NCBI RefSeq assembly: GCF_001886735.1
Contig: NZ_CP018076.1
Coordinates: 496,001-560,000 of the forward strand
Reading direction: 5' to 3'
Length of the DNA stretch: 64,000 nt
Origin: Sulfitobacter alexandrii
GTDB lineage: Bacteria > Pseudomonadota > Alphaproteobacteria > Rhodobacterales > Rhodobacteraceae
Shown here: one piece after another, positions 35,512 to 44,352 of the stretch
How the letters are laid out: every line of letters begins with the position of its first letter
How positions within the stretch are numbered: position 1 is the stretch's first letter
The notes under the pieces: model-generated
The model's database searches: none
The model's input: the letters and a program-made list of their open reading frames with translations, nothing else
Told to the model about the DNA's origin: nothing
Position numbers and translations under genes: made by a program

Positions 35512-37554
35512 ATGACGACGACTTCATACCGGGCCGGAAACATGGTCGAAGTGAAAATAAACGCGACAAAGGCAGATATTTCCAATTATGTGAAAAGAGG
35601 TGACGACCTCGTCGTCGAGCTGGCGGACGGCAACAAGATTGTTGTCTCCGATTTCTACGATCCCGCGCAGGGCGGCGTACCGCACCGGCTGATGCTGGCG
35701 GACGGCAGCTTCAGCGGTGTCGAGGGCATCTGGAACGAGGATGAGGAGGCCGCCGGACTGGGTGCCAACATGGAGCAGATCGGTGCCGGCCTGGGTGCGC
35801 TGGCGACCGGGCTTATCGCCGCGGCCAGTGACAGCGAAGACCCCACGGACCCGACAGATCCTACGGACCCGACCGATCCCACGGAGCCTACGGACCCGAC
35901 CGATCCCACGGAGCCTACGGACCCGACCGATCCCACGGAGCCTACCGATCCGACCGATCCCACGGAGCCGACCGATCCGACCGATCCTACGGAGCCGACC
36001 GATCCGACCGATCCCACGGAGCCGACCGATCCGACCGATCCCACGGAGCCGACCGATCCGACCGATCCCACGGACCCAACTGATCCGACTGATGCGGGTG
36101 TTCTTGATCCGATTCTCGCGGACGAAGGCGTGCTGGGCGACCTCACGGGCAACGACGGGTTGCTCGGAGACCTGACCGGTTCCGACGGTTTGCTGGGCGA
36201 CCTGGTTGGCAACGATGGCCTGCTCAGCCCGGTCACCGGAGAGGATGGCCTGCTCGGCACACTGACCGGCGGCGGGCTTCTGGGGAACAGCGATGGGTCG
36301 GGCAGCCTGACCGGCGGACTTCTGTCGGAAGATTCGCTGCTGGGCGATGTGCTTAGTGGCGTCGGTCTGACCGATGGTCTGCTTGGCGAAGGCGGCACAG
36401 TGGATGGAATCGTTGAAACCGTGGAGGAGGTTCTTGACGGGGTGATCGGTGACGAGGGTATCGTCGGCGGTCTGCTTGGTGGCGACGGTGGTTTGCTGGA
36501 TGGCGTGCTCGGCGACGAGGGTATCGTCGGCGGTCTGCTTGGTGGCGACGGTGGTCTGCTGGATGGCGTGACCGGCGATGAGGGAATCGTTGGCGGTCTG
36601 CTCGGCGGTGACGGTGGTCTGCTGGATGGCGTGCTCGGCGACGAAGGCATAGTGGGCGGTCTGCTCGGTGGCGACGGTGGGCTGCTTGCGGGCATTGGTG
36701 CCGAAGACGGCTTGCTTGACCCGGTGATTGCCGACGGTGGTCTACTCGGCGATGTGACCGGAAACACAGGCGTGCTGGGCGATGTGACAGGCTCCGAGGG
36801 ACTGGCGGGTGATCTCGTCGGTGACATGGGCCTGCTGGGCGACGTGACCGGCGAAAGCGGGCTGGCCGGTGACCTGACCGGTGTCGGCCTGCTGGGCGAT
36901 GGCAGCGATGGCGGCCTTCTCGACGGCGGCCTGCTGGACGGTGTGATCGGTGACGAAGGCATCGTCGGCGGTCTTCTCGGCGGTGAGGGTGGTCTGCTCG
37001 ATGGTGTGCTCGGTGACGAGGGTATCGTCGGTGGCTTGCTTGGTGGCGACGGCGGTCTGCTGGACGGTGTCCTTGGTGACGAGGGTGTCGTTGGCGGCTT
37101 GCTTGGCGGCGACGACGGTCTGCTGGATGGCGTGATCGGCGATGAAGGTATCGTTGGCGGCCTGCTTGGCGGTGACGATGGTCTGCTGGATGGTGTCATT
37201 GGTGACGAGGGTGTCGTTGGTGGATTGCTCGGCGGCGACGGTGCTGGTGGTGTCCTTTCAGGCACTGTCGAGGATCTGCTGGCCGGCATTGATGCCGAAG
37301 ATGGCCTGCTTAACCCGGTGATTGCGGACGGTGGTCTGCTCGGCGATGTGACCGGGAACGCAGGCGCGCTGGGCGAGGTGACCGGCTCCGAGGGGCTGGC
37401 GGGCGATATTATCGGTGACATGGGCCTGATGGGTGACGTGACCGGGCAAAACGGGGTGCTCGGTGACCTGACAGGTGTCGGCCTGCTGGGAGACGGCGGC
37501 AATGGCGGCCTTCTCGGCAACCTGGGCGGCGATCTGCTTGATGGGCTGAACTGA
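35512..37554 (+). CDS. BapA-prefix repeat protein with Thr-Asp/Glu-Pro linker, candidate secreted adhesin (2)
   Basis: A 680-residue acidic protein. Residues 10-70 form the BapA/LapF prefix-like domain (VKINATKADISNYVKRGDDL, VSDFYDP, SGVEG). A hydrophobic stretch GAGLGALATGLIAAASD (about 93-109) follows, then 27 consecutive Thr-Asp/Glu-Pro units (35845-36087). The remainder is GLLGDLTG, DEGIVGGLLGGDGGLLDGV and similar units, some separated by VIADGGLLGDVTGN. No signal peptide and no cysteines are seen. The prefix domain is known from biofilm proteins exported by type I secretion, so the TolC/ABC/HlyD genes of this island are the likely exporter. Start supported by GGGAAG 6 bp upstream. Confidence 0.78.
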   Translation: MTTTSYRAGNMVEVKINATKADISNYVKRGDDLVVELADGNKIVVSDFYDPAQGGVPHRLMLADGSFSGVEGIWNEDEEAAGLGANMEQIGAGLGALATGLIAAASDSEDPTDPTDPTDPTDPTEPTDPTDPTEPTDPTDPTEPTDPTDPTEPTDPTDPTEPTDPTDPTEPTDPTDPTEPTDPTDPTDPTDPTDAGVLDPILADEGVLGDLTGNDGLLGDLTGSDGLLGDLVGNDGLLSPVTGEDGLLGTLTGGGLLGNSDGSGSLTGGLLSEDSLLGDVLSGVGLTDGLLGEGGTVDGIVETVEEVLDGVIGDEGIVGGLLGGDGGLLDGVLGDEGIVGGLLGGDGGLLDGVTGDEGIVGGLLGGDGGLLDGVLGDEGIVGGLLGGDGGLLAGIGAEDGLLDPVIADGGLLGDVTGNTGVLGDVTGSEGLAGDLVGDMGLLGDVTGESGLAGDLTGVGLLGDGSDGGLLDGGLLDGVIGDEGIVGGLLGGEGGLLDGVLGDEGIVGGLLGGDGGLLDGVLGDEGVVGGLLGGDDGLLDGVIGDEGIVGGLLGGDDGLLDGVIGDEGVVGGLLGGDGAGGVLSGTVEDLLAGIDAEDGLLNPVIADGGLLGDVTGNAGALGEVTGSEGLAGDIIGDMGLMGDVTGQNGVLGDLTGVGLLGDGGNGGLLGNLGGDLLDGLN

Positions 37555-37630
37555 CGTGGCGCGGGTTCAAATCCGCCCGGAACGGTAAGCAGGATGTAAA
37601 CAAACTGTTTCCATCTCAATAGATACTGAA

Positions 37631-37660
37631 AAAGCCCCGCCGGAAGACGGGGCTTTTTTA
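37631..37660 (+). terminator. Rho-independent terminator after repeat protein 2
   Basis: GCCCCG (37634-37639), an 8-base loop and CGGGGC (37648-37653), followed by six T. It begins about 80 bp after the stop of repeat protein 2. Confidence 0.88.
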
Positions 37661-37837
37661 TTTTAAAACAGCGCCTTCAGTGCTTTCACGTAGAAGTTGC
37701 TCTTTCTGGGTTAAGAGGGGTGAGAACCACCCATTCGGCATTGACATAGATACCAATGGCTGATTTTCATATACTTAAGATTGCATTACATACTTTAGTT
37801 CGTCTTGCCCGCAAGCGCACCCATGAGGAGTTCAAAC

Positions 37838-40309
37838 ATGGCAAACAGAAGCATCCAGGCTGGGCCTGAAATTGGCATCAAGATCGACGTGGATCGGTCT
37901 GAGATCGCCAATTACGCACGGAAGGGGAGTGATCTGTTCATCACCCTCAAAAACGGTGACGTGATCACCGTTGTCGATTTTTACGAGCCAGCGATGGACG
38001 GCTCTCTGCACAGCCTGATCCTGGCCGATGGTGAAGAAAGCGGTGTCGAGGGTGATCCCGCAGCCGGTGGCAGTGGCGAGATGACCGATGAGGGCATTAT
38101 CGCTGCTGCCGTTGGTGGTTTGGGCTTGCTCGCCGCCGCATCCGGTGGTGGCGGCGGTGCGCCCGTTGATCCGACCGATCCCACGGACCCGACTGATCCG
38201 ACAGATCCTACTGACCCGACTGATCCTACGGACCCGACTGATCCGACCGATCCTACGGACCCGACTGATCCAACCGATCCTACGGACCCGACTGATCCGA
38301 CCGATCCTACGGACCCGACAGATCCGACCGATCCCACGGACCCGACTGATCCGACCGATCCTACGGACCCGACTGATCCGACCGATCCGACAGATCCTAC
38401 TGACCCGACTGATCCTACGGACCCGACAGATCCGACCGATCCTACGGACCCGACAGATCCGACTGATCCTACGGACCCGACAGATCCGACCGATCCCACG
38501 GACCCGACTGATCCGACCGATCCTACGGACCCGACTGATCCGACCGATCCCACGGACCCGACAGATCCGACTGATCCCACGGACCCGACAGATCCGACCG
38601 ATCCCACGGACCCGACAGATCCGACCGATCCCACGGACCCGACAGATCCGACCGATCCCACGGACCCGACAGATCCGACTGATCCTACGGACCCGACAGA
38701 TCCGACCGATCCCACGGACCCGACTGATCCGACCGATCCTACGGATCCGACAGATCCGACTGATCCTACGGACCCGACAGATCCGACCGATCCTACGGAC
38801 CCGACTGATCCGACCGATCCCACGGACCCGACAGATCCGACTGATCCCACGGACCCGACAGATCCGACCGATCCCACGGACCCGACAGATCCGACTGATC
38901 CTACGGACCCGACTGATCCTACGGATGCTGGCGACCAGGGCTTCCTTGATCCGATCATCGCTGATGACGGGCTGCTCGGTGACCTGACAGGCAACTCCGG
39001 GGCGCTCGGGGACATAACCGGCTCGGACGGCCTGCTCGGCGATCTGGTCGGAGATGGCACGCTGCTTGGCAATCTGGGTGATGACCTTCTGGGTCAGCCC
39101 CTGCTGGGCGACGGCGTGACCGGTGACGTTGGTATCGCCGACGGGCTCATCGGGGATGGCGGCCTTCTGGGCGACATCACCGGTAACTCCGGCTTGCTTG
39201 GCGAGTTGACGGGTTCCGATGGTCTGCTTGGTGACCTTATCGGCAACGACGGGCAATTGTCCGACGTCTCGGGCTCCGGCGGACTTGTCGGGGACCTGAC
39301 CGGTACCGGCACGCTTGGTGACGGCACGCCGGGAGGTGACGGCATTGCCGGCGGTCTTCTGGATGGTGTCCTCGGCGACGACGGCCTGCTTGGCGGCCTG
39401 CTGGGCGACAATGACATCTTGGACGATGTTATCGGAGAGGATGGCCCGCTCGGTGACGTGCTTGGTGGTATTATCGGCGAAGATGGCCCGCTGGGTGACG
39501 TGCTCGGTGGTGTGATCGGCGAAGACGGTCCGCTGGGTGACGTGCTTGGTGGTGTGATCGGTGACGATGGCCCGCTGGGTGACGTGCTTGGTGGTGTGAT
39601 CGGCGAGGATGGCCCCTTGGGTGAAGTGCTCGGTGGTGTGATCGGCGAAGAAGGCCCGCTGGGTGATGTGCTCGGTGGTGTGATCGGCGAGGATGGCCCC
39701 TTGGGTGAAGTGCTCGGTGGTGTCCTCGGCGAAAATGGCCCGCTGGGTGATGTGCTCGATGGTGTGATCGGAGAGGATGGCCTTGTAGGCGGTCTGCTCG
39801 GTGAGGGCAGCCCTCTGGATGGCGTGCTTGGCGGTGTTGTCGGTGAAGACGGCCCTCTGGGTGAGGTCCTCGGTGACGAGGGCATCGTGGGCGGCCTGCT
39901 CGGCGGCGACGGTGGTCTGCTGGATGGTGTCCTTGGTGAAGAGGGTATCGTGGGCGGCCTGACCGGTGAAGACGGTCCGCTGGGTGACGTGCTCGGTGGC
40001 CTGACCGGTGATGATGGCCTTGGCGGCGGACTGCTCGGTGGCCTGAGCGGAGAGGACGACCTGGTAGGTGATCTGCTGGGTGGTCTGACCGGAGAGGAAG
40101 ACCTAGTTGGTGATCTGCTGGGCGGCGTGACCGGTGAGGACGGCCCCCTAGGTGATGTGCTTGGCGATCTGAACGGAGAGGACGGCCCGCTGGGTGACGT
40201 GCTTGGCGGTGGATTGCTGGGCGGCAGCAACCCGCTTGGTGAAACGCTCTCCGATGCCAGCGACCTGCTGGGCGGGCTTCTGGGTAACGACGGCCTGGGC
40301 GACATCTGA
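37838..40309 (+). CDS. BapA-prefix repeat protein with (Thr-Asp-Pro)83 linker, candidate secreted adhesin (3)
   Basis: An 823-residue protein, started at the ATG at 37838 with GAGGAG 7 bp upstream. BapA prefix-like domain at about 10-68 (IKIDVDRSEIANYARKGSDL, VVDFYEP, SGVEGDP), a hydrophobic Ala/Gly segment (IIAAAVGGLGLLAAASGG), then exactly 83 uninterrupted Thr-Asp-Pro units (38174-38920), and about 450 residues of units such as VIGEDGPLGDVLGG and LLGGLTGEEDLVGD. The C-terminus ends LLGNDGLGDI, without a typical anchor. The layout parallels repeat protein 2: folded prefix, extended charged linker, repetitive head. Retention in the cell envelope by the prefix, with the linker spanning the surface, is plausible but inferred. 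Confidence 0.8.
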   Translation: MANRSIQAGPEIGIKIDVDRSEIANYARKGSDLFITLKNGDVITVVDFYEPAMDGSLHSLILADGEESGVEGDPAAGGSGEMTDEGIIAAAVGGLGLLAAASGGGGGAPVDPTDPTDPTDPTDPTDPTDPTDPTDPTDPTDPTDPTDPTDPTDPTDPTDPTDPTDPTDPTDPTDPTDPTDPTDPTDPTDPTDPTDPTDPTDPTDPTDPTDPTDPTDPTDPTDPTDPTDPTDPTDPTDPTDPTDPTDPTDPTDPTDPTDPTDPTDPTDPTDPTDPTDPTDPTDPTDPTDPTDPTDPTDPTDPTDPTDPTDPTDPTDPTDPTDPTDPTDPTDPTDPTDPTDPTDPTDPTDPTDPTDPTDPTDPTDAGDQGFLDPIIADDGLLGDLTGNSGALGDITGSDGLLGDLVGDGTLLGNLGDDLLGQPLLGDGVTGDVGIADGLIGDGGLLGDITGNSGLLGELTGSDGLLGDLIGNDGQLSDVSGSGGLVGDLTGTGTLGDGTPGGDGIAGGLLDGVLGDDGLLGGLLGDNDILDDVIGEDGPLGDVLGGIIGEDGPLGDVLGGVIGEDGPLGDVLGGVIGDDGPLGDVLGGVIGEDGPLGEVLGGVIGEEGPLGDVLGGVIGEDGPLGEVLGGVLGENGPLGDVLDGVIGEDGLVGGLLGEGSPLDGVLGGVVGEDGPLGEVLGDEGIVGGLLGGDGGLLDGVLGEEGIVGGLTGEDGPLGDVLGGLTGDDGLGGGLLGGLSGEDDLVGDLLGGLTGEEDLVGDLLGGVTGEDGPLGDVLGDLNGEDGPLGDVLGGGLLGGSNPLGETLSDASDLLGGLLGNDGLGDI
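38174..38920 (+). repeat. (Thr-Asp-Pro)83 array built from 27-bp DNA units
   Basis: 747 bp encode 83 identical tripeptides. At DNA level the period is mostly 27 bp (three tripeptides per unit), with synonymous variation at third positions (ACA/ACT/ACC/ACG, CCC/CCT/CCG). The array is dense in GATC. Confidence 0.93.
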
Positions 40310-40340
40310 TCGCCCGAGTTGACCCATAAATGCTAACGGG

Positions 40341-40379
40341 TTGGCCCCTCGCTGAAGTCGCAAGACAGCGGGGGGCCAA
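40341..40379 (+). terminator. Strong stem-loop after repeat protein 3
   Basis: TTGGCCCC-T-CGCTG pairs with CAGCG-G-GGGGCCAA around an 11-base loop, 31 bp past the stop. No T-run follows, so it may be a terminator or a 3' stabiliser. Confidence 0.55.
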
Positions 40380-40549
40380 GCCAGTTCAAGGACCAATCGG
40401 GAACACTGGGCTGCGCAAGCAGCCGTTCCTCTTTAACGATCATCATTTTTCATATCCCAAGCAGACGATAGCGTGACCTTCCGTGGAATTGCATAACTGG
40501 GTCGACCACTGGCCGATCCTAGCAATAGCGACAAGATCAGGGGCCGAAA

Positions 40550-40936
40550 TTGCGAACCACAAAAACCAGGAACGGCGCCGAAAAGCGCGAAGGCCGGGCT
40601 TTTGCATCCGGTTGGCTGTCCTTCGTTCCCCCCGCAAGCGTTGCGCTGATCGGCCTAATCTATGCGATCGTCGCCGCCACAGTCGTCTATCTTATAGGCG
40701 GTGTCGCTTGGACCGTGGTGGTCGCGTTCCTGCTTGGCGGGGCCAGCGCGATGAAAATTGCTGCGGCGGTCCGTGCCGATATCCTGCGCGAATTCCAAAT
40801 TTCTGACATCCCGCCGGACACCCTGACTGAACAAAAGAAATCGGCCGGACCGGAAGAACCGTGTCTGGCCGGGTCTGATGCCCTACGTCTCTCGCGGACC
40901 GGCGATCAGCGTGCGGATGATACCGCAGGCGTGTGA
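40550..40936 (+). CDS. Possible small two-helix membrane protein
   Basis: A 128-codon frame starting at a TTG, with AGGGGCC upstream. Residues 22-45 (FVPPASVALIGLIYAIVAATVVYLI) and 47-70 form two hydrophobic helices, the second interrupted by GVAW and followed by a charged tail. The last 31 bp overlap the 3' end of the regulator gene on the other strand, so the natural end may differ. I do not recognise a family. Hydrophobic composition and position after the adhesin gene support a real gene; the rare start and overlap weaken it. Confidence 0.4.
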   Translation: MRTTKTRNGAEKREGRAFASGWLSFVPPASVALIGLIYAIVAATVVYLIGGVAWTVVVAFLLGGASAMKIAAAVRADILREFQISDIPPDTLTEQKKSAGPEEPCLAGSDALRLSRTGDQRADDTAGV

Positions 40937-41883
40937 CCGAGCAATGCCTTGTGCATGGTTTTCTGGCGCTCGACCAGTCGGCCAATCGCCCGGTCAAAGG
41001 TGTTCTTGACCCGCTGTGTCCGGTGGGCATTCGGATGGATCGGGCGCCCCAGCGAGATGCTGATCGGGGCATCGAGCGGCTCTTGATCCCAGGGGATCAG
41101 GGTCTTCAGCTCTCTTTGCACCGATTGCTCGATCTGCGGCCATTCCGGCAGGTCATCGCCGGTGAGGATGCCCAGTAGCGTGCCGCTTCCGATATGCGCC
41201 ATGAGAAGTTGTGGCTTGTCCACAACCCGGCCGATGGCTCTCGCGCCAGCCGCGATGGCCATGACATATTCACGGCTAGTGCAATGGGCGTAGAGAGCTG
41301 TGATATCTTCGACCTGCGCGCAGAATACATGGCAGGCATTGAGGTTATTACGCGAAAGCTGCGATAGGTAGTTGCCAAGGGTGAAAGGGGGGACCAGCTG
41401 ATGAGTCCCCAGAACGTAAAGCGGATCTTCAAGAGAGAAAGCATGCCGGCCGCGTTCGCCGTTCGGCAGCATCATCTGCGGATTGACCCGCATCGCTACT
41501 TCGGTCGATTCCAGCATCCGCTGAGTGACCCGGAGCCGTTTTGCGATCTCGTGGACTTCGAAGGGTTTGAAGATGTAATCATTGGCGCCCGCAGCAAACG
41601 CCTTTTCGATCGAAACCGCGTCGGTCTTGAGTGTGAGCATCGTTATCGGCGTTGTCCGGTAGCTGCGCATCTCGCGTACCTTCCGGCAGAGCGTAATTCC
41701 GTCCATGTTGGGCATGACGATGTCAAGCAGCAGGCAATCGAAGGGCTCCGTCGCATTTTTTAGGATGCGCAGCGCTTCTTTGCCGGAGGATGCAACGGTA
41801 ACATCCGGGAAATCCGCTTCTTTCAGGATCGCTGGCAAGAAGTCGAGCATGAAGGGATTGTCATCTACGGCGAGTATCTTCAT
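40906..41883 (-). CDS. Response regulator with degenerate GGDEF-like output domain
   Basis: A 325-residue protein. The receiver (residues 1-120) has the acidic pair in AVDDNPFM, phospho-acceptor D54 (LLDIVMPNMDG) and the conserved lysine in YIFKPFE. Residues 150-300 follow the strand and helix order of a diguanylate cyclase (NACHVFCAQVEDITALYAH, then LLMAHIGSGTLLGIL, then ISISLGRPI), but the GG(D/E)EF signature is replaced by GSGTL. It therefore should not make cyclic di-GMP and may act as a binding or protein-interaction module. A phosphorelay from the kinase at 33248-35398 is plausible. An AGTATG-GTA-CATACT palindrome lies about 150 bp upstream of its start. Confidence 0.8.
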   Translation of the reverse strand: MKILAVDDNPFMLDFLPAILKEADFPDVTVASSGKEALRILKNATEPFDCLLLDIVMPNMDGITLCRKVREMRSYRTTPITMLTLKTDAVSIEKAFAAGANDYIFKPFEVHEIAKRLRVTQRMLESTEVAMRVNPQMMLPNGERGRHAFSLEDPLYVLGTHQLVPPFTLGNYLSQLSRNNLNACHVFCAQVEDITALYAHCTSREYVMAIAAGARAIGRVVDKPQLLMAHIGSGTLLGILTGDDLPEWPQIEQSVQRELKTLIPWDQEPLDAPISISLGRPIHPNAHRTQRVKNTFDRAIGRLVERQKTMHKALLGHTPAVSSAR

Positions 41884-42825
41884 GGGTGGTTTCCTTTAAC
41901 CGTGGTTTGGCAGGCACAGATCAGAGCCGGAGGAGGTAGTTTTGATGACCTATTTCTGCCGGATCGACGTCGGATCAGCGATGGAGGTCACGGCAAGTTC
42001 GGTCTTTTCGTTAGCTTAAGATATATTCATAAGTATGGTACATACTAATGAGTATATCGACAACCAAGGCATTATTAGGGCTTTTTTGCGCTGAATTTTG
42101 TACGGTTGAACAAGAAATCCGAACAGCGCAGAAACTGATCATATCGCTGCCGCAAGTGAAGTTGTCTCCCCAGCGAGGGCATCAACATGGCTGACGATGA
42201 CACGCACCAGCCGGCGTAGTCGTCCGCAAATTCAGGGCGATCAAACGCTGCATCGAGAAAAGCGACACGAGCGAGTATCTTGATGCAGCGTCGGCTTTGA
42301 TCTTCTCGCGTCTATTCAAGCTAAAGGCTTCTGGGCATTGGGATATGGTTTCAATCAACTGAACTTGCCGTGGTTTGTGGCCTCTCCTTTGATAGCGTTT
42401 ACAGCGCGAAGGAGGACTGATTCTGAGACTGAAACGGACGGATGAAATTCGCCATTTTTTAAATACAACAACAGCTTCAATAATCCGCACCGCTGACAAT
42501 CAGCACTGGGCTGGAAGGGCCCACTCTCCTTCGAATTAAAGGGTGGCTCGAACGAGCACCGGGGGCGGCACGAAAGCGTGACAGGTCCAACCGAGACCGA
42601 AAGGCCGCTGACGAGATCACGGCCGCAGCTCATATATTGATTAAGACGGCAGACTAGCCCTGAGACAAGATAATCCGGCATATACATAAGCGTAAGCGGC
42701 AAGCCTATCGCGTTTCCAGAAATCGTGGAGCGCTCTGGCCCAGAACGCCATAACTCTGACGAAACCCCGGATCGGTTCAAAGCCAGTATTCGTGAGCGCC
42801 AACTTACACTCCCTCTCATCCGGTT
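41884..42825. other. Gene-poor stretch before the disrupted regulator
   Basis: 942 bp with an AT-rich promoter-like part (42000-42060) containing AGTATG-GTA-CATACT. The rest has short overlapping frames on both strands without recognisable protein character. A GTG frame of 62 codons at 42641-42829 (leftward) overlaps the stop of the disrupted regulator by 4 bp and might be a small coupled gene, but I cannot support it further. Confidence 0.4.
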
Positions 42826-43225
42826 TCACCGCATGTTCGCCGCTTCGGCCAGTTCAAGCAGCCCCTCCAAAGCCTTTCGAAAGGGACCATCCAATTCAAT
42901 TTCCGTTCTAAGTGTTGCCATTCGAAAAAGCACGACCAGACCTTGCTCTGCATCGCTGAATGGCAACCCAAGTGTGTCGCACAGCACCTCATAGACGCCG
43001 GTATGGTACTCTTCGATCGCAACAAGCAGGAATCTTGTTTGGTCCAGACCCAGGGCCTGCGACAGTGCAGGAATGCGGTCCAAGGGAACCTTGATCAGGC
43101 CTTGCTCCATCATGGTGAGAATGTTTGGATGCTTAAAGCCAACGCGATCTGCAAGGTCGTGAAGTGGTCCCAGGAAACCGGACAGTCAGCTAAGGTGTTT
43201 CCCGAACCTTTGAAGGGATACGAAC

Positions 43226-43501
43226 ATGGCAAAGCGCCGGAACTTTACAGATCAGTTTAAGGCCAAGGTGGCGTTGGAAGCGCTGCGTGGCGACAAGACC
43301 GTGCAGGAGATCGCGGCGAAGCATCAGTTGCACCCAAATCAGGTCAGCACATGGAAGCGGCAGGCCATCGAGGGCATGGCCGATGTGTTCTCGGGTGGCA
43401 AGCAGAGCGGCCCGACCGAGGCGGAAGTAAAGGAACTTCACGCCAAGATCGGGAGGCTGGCGGTCGAGAACGATTTTTTGTCGGAAGGGCTGAAGCGATG
43501 A
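43226..43501 (+). CDS. IS3-family transposase OrfA (copy 1)
   Basis: A 91-residue protein with a helix-turn-helix (FTDQFKAKVALEALRGDKTV, then HPNQVSTWKRQ) and a C-terminal leucine-rich coiled coil (ELHAKIGRLAVENDFL). It binds the terminal repeats. A TTTTTTG run at 43474-43480, shortly before the end, is a possible -1 slippage site that would fuse OrfA to OrfB, as is usual in this family; orfB is in the -1 frame. Confidence 0.93.
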   Translation: MAKRRNFTDQFKAKVALEALRGDKTVQEIAAKHQLHPNQVSTWKRQAIEGMADVFSGGKQSGPTEAEVKELHAKIGRLAVENDFLSEGLKR

Positions 43502-44352
43502 GCCCTGGAAAGAAACGCGCGATGATCAACCGGGATCACCCCAAGCTGAGCATCAGCCAGCAGTGCAAGCTGGTGAGCCTGAGCCGGTCGGCGTTCTACT
43601 ACACGCCCGCCGGGATCGACGCCGACACGCTGTCGATGATGAAAGAGATCGACCGGGTGTTCACCAAATACCCATTCTTCGGGTCGCGCCAGATCGCGGC
43701 CTATCTGCGCCGGGAAGGCATTGTTGTTGGCCGCCATCGCGTCAGGCGATTGATGGCGAAGATGGGTCTTGAAGCGGTCTACAAGCGCCCACGAACCAGC
43801 CAGCCGCATCCTCAGCACCCGGTCTTCCCGTATCTGCTGAGGAAGATGGTGATTGACCGACCGAACCAGGTCTGGTGCGCCGATATCACCTTTGTGCCAG
43901 TCAGAAATGGCTTCCTCTATCTGGTGGCAATCATGGACTGGGCGACGCGCAAGGTGCTGAGCTGGCGGTTGTCGAACACGATGCACGCCGACTTCTGCGT
44001 CGAAGCACTGAGCGAGGCCATCGCCAGGTACGGCCCGCCTGAGATCATGAACACAGATCAGGGATCGCAGTTCACCGGATCGGCCTGGATCACGACGCTG
44101 ACCGAGGCGGGCGTGCGCATCTCGATGGACGGGCGCGGGCGTTACCTCGACAACATCTTCATCGAACGCCTCTGGCGATCCCTGAAGCAGGAGGCCATCT
44201 ATCTCGAAGAAATCAATGAAGGCTTCCGGGCCCGTCGTGTCATCAAGGGCTGGATGGCATTCTATAACACCAGCCGACCCCATTCCGCGCTTGATCGGCA
44301 GACGCCGGACGACGCATATTGGGCAGGCTTGGAAGAGCGACACGCAGCATGA
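43498..44352 (+). CDS. IS3-family transposase OrfB, DDE integrase domain (copy 1)
   Basis: A 284-residue integrase. The start at 43498 overlaps the orfA stop (ATGA). The DDE triad is complete: D in VWCADITFV, D in MNTDQGSQF and E in IFIERLWRSLK, with spacing typical for retroviral-integrase-like transposases. An HTH_21-like region (SRSAFYY, YGSRQI-like FGSRQIAAYLRREG) precedes it. It should be active, probably as an OrfAB fusion. Confidence 0.95.
   Translation: MSPGKKRAMINRDHPKLSISQQCKLVSLSRSAFYYTPAGIDADTLSMMKEIDRVFTKYPFFGSRQIAAYLRREGIVVGRHRVRRLMAKMGLEAVYKRPRTSQPHPQHPVFPYLLRKMVIDRPNQVWCADITFVPVRNGFLYLVAIMDWATRKVLSWRLSNTMHADFCVEALSEAIARYGPPEIMNTDQGSQFTGSAWITTLTEAGVRISMDGRGRYLDNIFIERLWRSLKQEAIYLEEINEGFRARRVIKGWMAFYNTSRPHSALDRQTPDDAYWAGLEERHAA

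Noticed and set aside
38174..38920. Tandem repeats as a CRISPR array
   Set aside because: The units are contiguous codons with no spacers, in frame inside a gene; no cas genes are present in the window.
37832..39256. Long minus-strand frames opposite the Thr-Asp-Pro array (VGSVGS and RRISRI repeats)
   Set aside because: Pure consequence of the 9-bp periodicity; the plus-strand protein has a proper ribosome-binding site and a recognisable domain.
19748..41883. LapG/LapD-type proteolytic release system for the adhesins
   Set aside because: No transglutaminase-like cysteine protease and no HAMP-GGDEF-EAL receptor is encoded in the island.
42182..42819. Short minus-strand frames in the gene-poor stretch
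   Set aside because: They overlap each other in different frames and lack ribosome-binding sites or recognisable motifs.
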